Positions 33,499 to 39,236 of a stretch of 39,236 nt of DNA are shown piece after piece; the stretch's first letter is position 1, and each line of letters begins with the position of its first letter. This DNA comes from Candidatus Binatia bacterium. Lineage in GTDB: Bacteria; Desulfobacterota; Binatia; UBA9968. Position numbers and translations under genes: made by a program. The notes beneath the pieces were generated by a model. The model had not been told where the DNA came from. It saw only the letters and a list, made by a program, of their open reading frames with translations, and searched no databases. The DNA lies in NCBI GenBank assembly GCA_036504975.1, contig DASXUF010000177.1:1-39236 (forward strand), read 5' to 3'.

Positions 33499-33504
33499 TG
33501 GCAT
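33265..33504 (-). CDS. Doubtful small ORF, 79 aa
   Basis: An open frame runs from ATG 33504 to TAA 33265, with GGAG 8 nt upstream. The product has four cysteines and beta-like alternation (EFLCVNSAWTDPVSVGIKVS), but I recognise no domain. Its start codon falls inside the -24 box of the sigma-54 promoter on the other strand, which argues against it. It may be a chance frame or a decayed gene. Confidence 0.2.
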   Translation of the reverse strand: MPSFFCKTQMISDLPNGYKKILARFTISGCLEIEHPACSAETEFLCVNSAWTDPVSVGIKVSTRSKFVALKIPSPNSSR

Positions 33505-33514
33505 AGTGGTTGCT
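33499..33514 (+). promoter_or_regulatory. Sigma-54 (-24/-12) promoter of amtB-glnA-glnB
   Basis: TGGCATAGTGGTTGCT matches the RpoN consensus TGGCAY-N5-TTGCW. The GG at 33500-33501 and GC at 33512-33513 have the required 10-bp separation. Transcription would start around 33525, about 70 bp before the amtB start codon. Nitrogen-assimilation operons are classic RpoN/NtrC targets, so the location supports the call. The activator sites upstream are not certain. Confidence 0.8.
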
Positions 33515-33593
33515 CCGACAGCACAGGTTTATAGTTGTCATACGTGCTCTCGGCTTCGCTGTTGAAGCATACCTGGGTCGAGGAGGACTGAAC

Positions 33594-35087
33594 GTGGAAA
33601 AACATAGAAAGGTTCTGGCGCTTTTCATTGTTGTCTTTTGGATTCTCACCGTAATCGTCATCACTTCGGCTCTGGCTGAGCAAGCGCCGCAGCCTCCGGC
33701 CGTCGCGCCGGCGGCTCCGCCCGCGGCCAAAGTGGAGCCGGGGAAAGCGCTCGTCCCGTTTACCCAAGAGCTTTTGGATCAGGTGGGCGGCGCCAAAGTG
33801 GCGATAGATACGGCCTGGACACTGCTGACCGCGTTTTTGGTCTTTTTCATGAATCTGGGTTTTGCCATGGTCGAGACCGGCTTCTGCCAGGCAAAAAACG
33901 CCGTCACAATCTTGGCTAAGAACTTTATCGTCTTTGCCATCTCGTCCGCAGCTTTTTTAATTTTGGGTTTTGGGATCATGTTTGGAGACGGCACCCCCTT
34001 CTTCGGGACCCAGGGAATATGGTTCGTTGGCGGCGCCGACAACAGCCCTGCCATGGCTGACGCTTACAAGGGAGTATATTCGGCTCTAAACTGGACCGGT
34101 ACGCCGCTGTGGACAAAATTTTTCTTCCAACTGGTCTTTGCAGGGACGGCCGCCACAATTGTCTCCGGGGCGGTAGCCGAGAGAATCAAGTTCGGCGCCT
34201 TCTATCTTTTCAGCTTTGCCATGGTGGGCATTATTTACCCCGTAGTTGGACACTGGATTTGGGGCGGCGGCTGGCTTGCTAAGCTTGGGATGTTCGACTT
34301 TGCCGGCTCCACGCAGGTCCATTCTATCGGAGGCTGGGCGGCGTTGGTTGGGGCGGTGATGCTCGGTCCGCGTATTGGAAAGTATGGCAAAGACGGACAG
34401 ATTACTGCAATCCCCGGGCATAACATCGCGCTGGCTACTCTTGGGACTTTTGTTCTTTGGTTCGGCTGGTTTGGGTTTAATCCCGGAAGCACCATGGCTG
34501 CGGACTGGAACGCTATCGGCCGGATTGCAGTGACGACAAATACTGCCGCGGCGGGTGGGGCGCTCGCCGCGTCCATTACGGCTTGGATTTTTTTGGGCAA
34601 GCCGGACCTGTCTATGATACTCAACGGCTCGCTGGCAGGGCTTGTGGCGATAACGGCTCCTTGCGCGTTTGTGAGCGTTCCGAGTTCCCTGATTATCGGC
34701 TTAATTGCCGGCATATTGGTCGTTGTGTCCGTGCTCTTTTTTGATCGAATCAAAGTGGACGATCCGGTCGGAGCAATCTCGGTCCACCTCGTTAACGGGG
34801 CGTTTGGGACCCTCGCCCTCGGTCTCTTCGCCCAGGATCAGTTTATGCCCGGAACCACCGGCAATGGCCTCTTTTTTGGCGGCGGGCTTAAGCTATTCCT
34901 GGCCCAGCTCACGGGTGTGGTGGCTGTTGGTGTCTTTGTCGTTATCAGTTCGTTGATCTTCTGGGGCATCATTAAGGCCACGGTCGGTCTGAGAGTCCCG
35001 CCTGACGAAGAACTAGAAGGGTTGGATGTAGGCGAACACGGGATGCGGGCCTATCCAGATTTTCAGTTGACTCATGGGCGAGAGTAA
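33594..35087 (+). CDS. amtB: Ammonium transporter, Amt family
   Basis: This 497-aa membrane protein starts at GTG 33594, with AGGAGG 7 nt upstream. It has an N-terminal signal-like segment ([18 protein letters not shown]) and a Pro/Ala-rich linker (residues 30-50). The Amt core of 11 helices follows, opening with [23 protein letters not shown]. The pore twin-histidine pair is H243 (VHSIGGW) and H398 (VHLVNGAFG), and GFNPGST and [10 protein letters not shown] are Amt signatures. It conducts ammonium and is normally gated by a PII protein; glnB is the third gene of this operon. glnA begins 29 bp downstream. Confidence 0.96.
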   Translation: MEKHRKVLALFIVVFWILTVIVITSALAEQAPQPPAVAPAAPPAAKVEPGKALVPFTQELLDQVGGAKVAIDTAWTLLTAFLVFFMNLGFAMVETGFCQAKNAVTILAKNFIVFAISSAAFLILGFGIMFGDGTPFFGTQGIWFVGGADNSPAMADAYKGVYSALNWTGTPLWTKFFFQLVFAGTAATIVSGAVAERIKFGAFYLFSFAMVGIIYPVVGHWIWGGGWLAKLGMFDFAGSTQVHSIGGWAALVGAVMLGPRIGKYGKDGQITAIPGHNIALATLGTFVLWFGWFGFNPGSTMAADWNAIGRIAVTTNTAAAGGALAASITAWIFLGKPDLSMILNGSLAGLVAITAPCAFVSVPSSLIIGLIAGILVVVSVLFFDRIKVDDPVGAISVHLVNGAFGTLALGLFAQDQFMPGTTGNGLFFGGGLKLFLAQLTGVVAVGVFVVISSLIFWGIIKATVGLRVPPDEELEGLDVGEHGMRAYPDFQLTHGRE

Positions 35088-35116
35088 CCACATTTAACAA
35101 AGGGAGGAAGATGGTA

Positions 35117-36541
35117 ATGGCAGCGAAGGACGTTTTAGATTTAGCGAAGAAGAACAAAGTTGAGATCGTCGATCTTAAATTCGTCGATGTCCCCGGACTG
35201 TGGCAGCACTTCTCCATACCAGCAGCCGAGTTGACCGAAGAACTGTTCGAAGAAGGAATCGGCTTTGACGGCTCCAGCATCAGGGGATTTCAAGCCATCA
35301 ACGAATCCGACATGCTGCTCATCGCCGACCCCGACACCGCCATATTGGACCCGTTCACCGAGCACGTGACGTTGAGTCTCATCTGCAACATCATCGACCC
35401 CATCACCCGCGAGCCCTACAGCCGCGATCCCAGATACATTGCCCAGAAAGCCGAGAAGCACCTGAAGAGCACCGGTCTCGCCGACACCAGCTACTGGGGA
35501 CCCGAGATCGAGTTCTTCATCTTCGACAGCGTGCGTTTTAACCAGACCTACAACGAAGGCTACTACCACATCGACTCGGAAGAAGGGTTCTGGAATTCCG
35601 GCAAAGAAGGCCCCAACGGCGCCGGCAACCTGGGCTACAAGATCCGCTACAAAGAAGGCTATTTCCCCGTTCCCCCCATGGACCAATACCAGGATCTTCG
35701 CTCCGAAATGGTCCGTAACATGGAGAAATGCGGCATCAAAATCGAAGTCCACCACCACGAGGTCGGCACCGCCGGGCAGACGGAAATCGACATGAGATAC
35801 GGCACGCTGACCCGCATGGCCGACCAGGTACTACTCTACAAATACATCATCAAAAACACCGCGAGGAAGCGAGGCAAGACCGTCACCGTCATGCCCAAGC
35901 CTTTATTCCAGGACAACGGCTCCGGCATGCACACCCACCAGAGCCTTTGGAAAAACGGCAAGAATATCTTCTACGACAAAAAAGGCTACGGTCTGATCAG
36001 CGAGACCGCCCGGTACTACATCGGCGGCTTGATCAAACACGCTCATGCGCTCTGCGCCTTCATCGCCCCAACGACCAACTCCTACCGGCGACTCGTTCCA
36101 GGCTATGAAGCGCCGATCAACCTGGTCTACTCCGCCCGAAACAGAAGCGCATGCGTAAGGATACCGATGTATTCATCCAGCGAAAAGGCAAAACGGTTAG
36201 AGTTCAGGACTCCCGATCCGAGCTGCAACCCGTACCTTGCCTTTCCGGCCATGCTGATGGCGGGATTGGATGGAGTCAAGAACAAGATCGAGCCGCCGAA
36301 ACCGATCGACAAAGACCTCTACGAGTTAGAGCCCCATGAGGCGGCCAAAGTGAAGTCGATGCCGGGGTCGTTGGATCAAGCGCTCGACGCTCTGGAGAAA
36401 GATCACGACTTTCTTTTAAAGGGAGACGTGTTCACCAAGGACGTGATCGAGACATGGCTCGATTACAAGCGGAAGAAAGAAGTCGATGCGATCCGGCTTC
36501 GTCCCCATCCGTATGAGTTCGCATTGTACTACGATATATAA
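35117..36541 (+). CDS. glnA: Glutamine synthetase type I
   Basis: This GSI enzyme makes glutamine from glutamate, ammonium and ATP as a dodecamer. The 474-aa length is normal. Motifs are [18 protein letters not shown], the metal-binding [10 protein letters not shown] and [14 protein letters not shown], the ATP segment [32 protein letters not shown], and [18 protein letters not shown]. The adenylylation site is Y402 in DKDLYELEP, so the GSI-beta type regulated by GlnE is likely. I chose ATG 35117 because it is 9 nt after GGGAGG; an in-frame ATG at 35111 is only 3 nt away. glnB follows after 51 bp. Confidence 0.97.
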   Translation: MAAKDVLDLAKKNKVEIVDLKFVDVPGLWQHFSIPAAELTEELFEEGIGFDGSSIRGFQAINESDMLLIADPDTAILDPFTEHVTLSLICNIIDPITREPYSRDPRYIAQKAEKHLKSTGLADTSYWGPEIEFFIFDSVRFNQTYNEGYYHIDSEEGFWNSGKEGPNGAGNLGYKIRYKEGYFPVPPMDQYQDLRSEMVRNMEKCGIKIEVHHHEVGTAGQTEIDMRYGTLTRMADQVLLYKYIIKNTARKRGKTVTVMPKPLFQDNGSGMHTHQSLWKNGKNIFYDKKGYGLISETARYYIGGLIKHAHALCAFIAPTTNSYRRLVPGYEAPINLVYSARNRSACVRIPMYSSSEKAKRLEFRTPDPSCNPYLAFPAMLMAGLDGVKNKIEPPKPIDKDLYELEPHEAAKVKSMPGSLDQALDALEKDHDFLLKGDVFTKDVIETWLDYKRKKEVDAIRLRPHPYEFALYYDI

Positions 36542-36957
<416 letters not shown>

Positions 36958-36962
36958 GCTGG

Positions 36963-38579
36963 CTAGCTTTTTTTATCTTTGGTTTCGCCCGGCTGTTTCC
37001 CCGGCTCGAACCCGCCCACTTCGTGGTAAACGACCTTGCTCTCCTGCTCGAAGGCGCGCACAGTCGGCGTCTCTCCCGGCAAACCCAGCTTCTTCCACAT
37101 CGAAGCGACGCGATCGTAAACTTCCTTGCGCAGAGCCGTACGCTTTGAGAAGACCGGCAGATAGCGATGTTCTTTGCAGGCGTTGATCAGCGCCTTTGAG
37201 CCATAGGGCCGCTCTTCGGGCGGATTTTGCGTCGGGTCGAGCCAGGTGCTCCAGGTGTTGCGCAAGATGTCGATATCTTCGATCGGATTGCAGCGGCTGC
37301 TCATCGCCCAGATCACCTGGTTGGTGTCCGTCGGGTCCACATCCTCATCCACCGCTATGATCCACTTCGTGTAATAAGCGCCGCCGGGAACTTGCGCCGC
37401 CAACGCCAACGCCTGCGCGGCGTGACCCGCGTAACGCTGCTCGAGACTGATCACGGTCATGCCGAAGCCGCCAGCGCCGGCCGGATGGCAATAGACACCG
37501 GTGATTCCGGGAATGCCGAGCTTGTCGAAGTCGTCCCAGATGCGCGCCGAGCGGATGATAGAGAAAAAGCCGCTTTGCTCGTTGGACGGATAATCCGCCA
37601 TCAGCGCGTTGGTGAGTATCGGCTTGTTCCGGTAGTGGACGGCGGTCACATCGACCAGTGGGCAGCCGGCCTCCGGCCTGCCGTAGTAGCCGGGAAATTC
37701 GCCGAACGGCCCTTCGGTCTTAACCGAATTCGGTTTTATAACTCCCTCGATGACAAACTCCGCGTTCGCCGGTATCAAGAGATCCGTCGTCGTGCCGCGC
37801 ACGACTGGAATCGGCTGGCCTTTGACGCCGCCGGCGTATTCGTACTCGGAGACATTTTTGGCGAAGGTTTGCGAGCCGATGACCATGAACAACGGATCGA
37901 TGCCCCAACAGGCCGCGACTTGGATCGGCTGACCCTTCTGCCACGCTCTCGTGATGTGAAGCCGCGCATCCTTTCCCGGCGAGAGATAGAGTCCCGCCTG
38001 ATTTTTTCCTTGCAGCATCATCCGGTAGGTGCCGACGTTCAAATAGCCGCTGTCCGGGTCGCGCGTGATGACGCAGTCGGCCGTGCCGGCGTAGCGGCCG
38101 CCGTCCAGCGGCCAGTGCTTTGCGATCGGCAACGCTTCAAGATCGATCTGGTCTCCGGTCTTGGTGTTCTCGTAAAATCTCGCCTGGTTTTTCGGCACCT
38201 CGCGCGGCGGGATGCGCTGCTTGAGCTTGTCCTTGACGCGCCGGATCAGCTCGACCGTCGGCGTCTCCGGCGGCTCTTCCAAGGTCAGCGCGATGCGCTT
38301 GAGACTCGGGCCGAGAATGTTCCAGAGGTGCATCGCGCCTATGGGGCTCTTTTCATAGCCCTTGGTTTTTTCCATCAGAATTGCCGGCGAAGGCGTCTGC
38401 TTCGCGACGAGATAACCGATCGCGCTCATCTCCTCGTTGCAATCGAGCGGCTCACTGATACGAATCAGCTCTCCCATCTCGTCCACCCGCTCGAGCCAAT
38501 CGCGGAGATCCTGGATGGGCTCTGCCGGCGGCTCTTTTATAGCCGCTGCTTTGGTCGAGCTACTTTTGGCGGTTGCCAT
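36963..38579 (-). CDS. UbiD-family prenyl-FMN-dependent decarboxylase
   Basis: This 538-aa UbiD-superfamily enzyme uses prenylated FMN to decarboxylate, or carboxylate, aromatic or unsaturated acids. The likely catalytic residues R186 (GTYRMMLQG), E289 and E294 (EGPFGE) keep the spacing of R173-E277-E282 in Fdc1. Other landmarks are LPIAKHWPLDGGRY, FAKNVSEYEYAGG and ISLEQRYAGHAAQAL. An AGGAGG site precedes the ATG. A Lys/Ser/Ala-rich leader (residues 1-19) is an unusual extension. No ubiX gene is in this window. The class II aldolase gene upstream on the same strand is 87 bp away, which suggests a carboxylic-acid degradation unit. Confidence 0.9.
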   Translation of the reverse strand: MATAKSSSTKAAAIKEPPAEPIQDLRDWLERVDEMGELIRISEPLDCNEEMSAIGYLVAKQTPSPAILMEKTKGYEKSPIGAMHLWNILGPSLKRIALTLEEPPETPTVELIRRVKDKLKQRIPPREVPKNQARFYENTKTGDQIDLEALPIAKHWPLDGGRYAGTADCVITRDPDSGYLNVGTYRMMLQGKNQAGLYLSPGKDARLHITRAWQKGQPIQVAACWGIDPLFMVIGSQTFAKNVSEYEYAGGVKGQPIPVVRGTTTDLLIPANAEFVIEGVIKPNSVKTEGPFGEFPGYYGRPEAGCPLVDVTAVHYRNKPILTNALMADYPSNEQSGFFSIIRSARIWDDFDKLGIPGITGVYCHPAGAGGFGMTVISLEQRYAGHAAQALALAAQVPGGAYYTKWIIAVDEDVDPTDTNQVIWAMSSRCNPIEDIDILRNTWSTWLDPTQNPPEERPYGSKALINACKEHRYLPVFSKRTALRKEVYDRVASMWKKLGLPGETPTVRAFEQESKVVYHEVGGFEPGKQPGETKDKKS

Positions 38580-38666
38580 CAGCTTCCTCCTTGGAATTGC
38601 GGTTTTCGGTTTACTCTTTCCGGACTCTTCACCTTGCCTTCAATCGGACCGCGATTCAAGCGATTC

Positions 38667-39236
38667 TTACTTCCTCAGCAGAGAGGCGAAATAAGCGAAG
38701 GCATCATAGGAGCGATAAACCATATTCTCTTTCATGATGTCGATCTCTCTTTGCGGCATGGTCACGGGCTTCCCGACCGCACTCGCCACCCACTGCATGT
38801 ACGCCGTTCGTTCAAGATAGATCGCGTGGACCGTCGCGTATTCCAGGCTGTCGCCGACGACGACGATGCCATGCCCTTGCAGGAGCATCGCCATCCTATC
38901 TCCCAGTGTCTGGCAAATTTCGACGCCGTCCTGAACGGTGTAGATCAATCTGGGGCTCGGAAAGATCGGCGTCTCGGGAGCGAATGGCGCCGCCTGGTTG
39001 TAAATCGGCAGGATCGGAATGCCGGCAACGGAGAAAGCCGTCGCCAACGGCTGATGCGTGTGGGCGACGGAATTGACGTCGGGACGGGCCTCGTAAATGG
39101 CCGCGTGGATCATCGTCTCGCGCGGCGGCGACTTTGACTTGGTGACCTGCCGCTTGCCACCGGCTCTGGCCCAGTTTTGCTCGCAGACCGCTTTATACTC
39201 GTCGATATCCACTGTGATGATGTCTTGGCTCGCGAT
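38667..39236 (-). CDS. Class II aldolase/adducin-family protein (5' end beyond the window)
   Basis: The frame is open to the last base of the window, so the N-terminus is missing; 189 residues are visible. IASQDIITVDIDEY at the edge, then PPRETMIHAAIYEARPDVNSVAHTHQPLATAFS, matches the metal-binding HxH of fuculose-phosphate aldolases, and LLQGHGIVVVGDSLEYATVHAIYLER gives the third histidine. A GTG at 39212 is possible as a start but would cut the conserved fold, so I treat it as internal. The family includes aldolases and decarboxylases acting on sugar-like or hydroxy acids. It lies upstream of ubiD on the same strand and is probably co-transcribed with it. Confidence 0.85.
   Translation of the reverse strand: MASQDIITVDIDEYKAVCEQNWARAGGKRQVTKSKSPPRETMIHAAIYEARPDVNSVAHTHQPLATAFSVAGIPILPIYNQAAPFAPETPIFPSPRLIYTVQDGVEICQTLGDRMAMLLQGHGIVVVGDSLEYATVHAIYLERTAYMQWVASAVGKPVTMPQREIDIMKENMVYRSYDAFAYFASLLRK

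Noticed and set aside
37227..39137. 636-aa plus-strand frame opposite ubiD and the aldolase gene
   Set aside because: It is antisense to two well-supported genes, is rich in Arg and Asp, and shows no domain. It is a shadow of GC-rich coding sequence.

Overview
The window is a 39 kb stretch of bacterial chromosome, most likely from an uncultured Gram-negative lineage of soil, sediment or groundwater. The periplasmic binding proteins, tripartite tricarboxylate (TTT) transporter, sigma-54 promoter and possible selenocysteine use would fit groups such as Binatota, Tectomicrobia, Methylomirabilota or the former deltaproteobacteria. I cannot decide among these by eye. Genes are densely packed. I see no rRNA, tRNA, CRISPR array or insertion sequence.

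Layout. (1) 1-4300: a 59-aa small protein, aat, a VOC protein, a CPCC small protein coupled to a nucleotide-pyrophosphatase-like hydrolase, and an NMT1-type binding protein. (2) 4437-10782, minus strand: fabF-like > ubiE-like > geranylgeranyl-reductase-like (overlapping genes), then a long ThyX-like protein, a binding protein and a cupin. (3) 10868-14195: two SDR-fold proteins, a second cupin and an iron-type binding protein. (4) 14346-19426: mnmE-mnmG-parA-parB, with two parS-like sites on either side of mnmG. This is the arrangement usually found near the replication origin. (5) 19495-24977: three tandem TctC receptors followed by TctA and TctB. (6) 24992-28338: a binding protein divergent from an M24 peptidase/ornithine-cyclodeaminase-family pair. 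(7) 28350-33128: a DUF255 thioredoxin-fold protein, a cold-shock protein, ispH, a VOC protein, a palindromic repeat and a glutaredoxin-DinB fusion. (8) 33499-36957: a nitrogen-assimilation unit, amtB-glnA-glnB, with a sigma-54 promoter in front and a hairpin terminator behind. (9) 36963 to the end: a UbiD-family decarboxylase and a class II aldolase/adducin protein cut by the window edge.

The most notable observation is at 32373-33128. The glutaredoxin domain is open from a good ATG except for one in-frame TGA (32406-32408). That TGA stands exactly where the first catalytic cysteine of the CxxC motif belongs, giving UxxC. A 6-bp hairpin with a 5-nt loop carrying G at loop position 2 begins 16 nt after the TGA. 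This fits a selenoprotein with a bacterial SECIS element, and the C-terminal half is a DinB-fold domain with its three histidines. Conventional gene callers would truncate this gene to the DinB half.

How the genes work together. The window combines chromosome housekeeping (tRNA modification, segregation, isoprenoid synthesis, nitrogen assimilation) with seven solute-binding proteins. Only the TctC set has membrane partners here, so the other four are orphan receptors. Together with UbiD, class II aldolase, M24 and cyclodeaminase genes, this suggests a scavenger of diverse organic acids and amino compounds.
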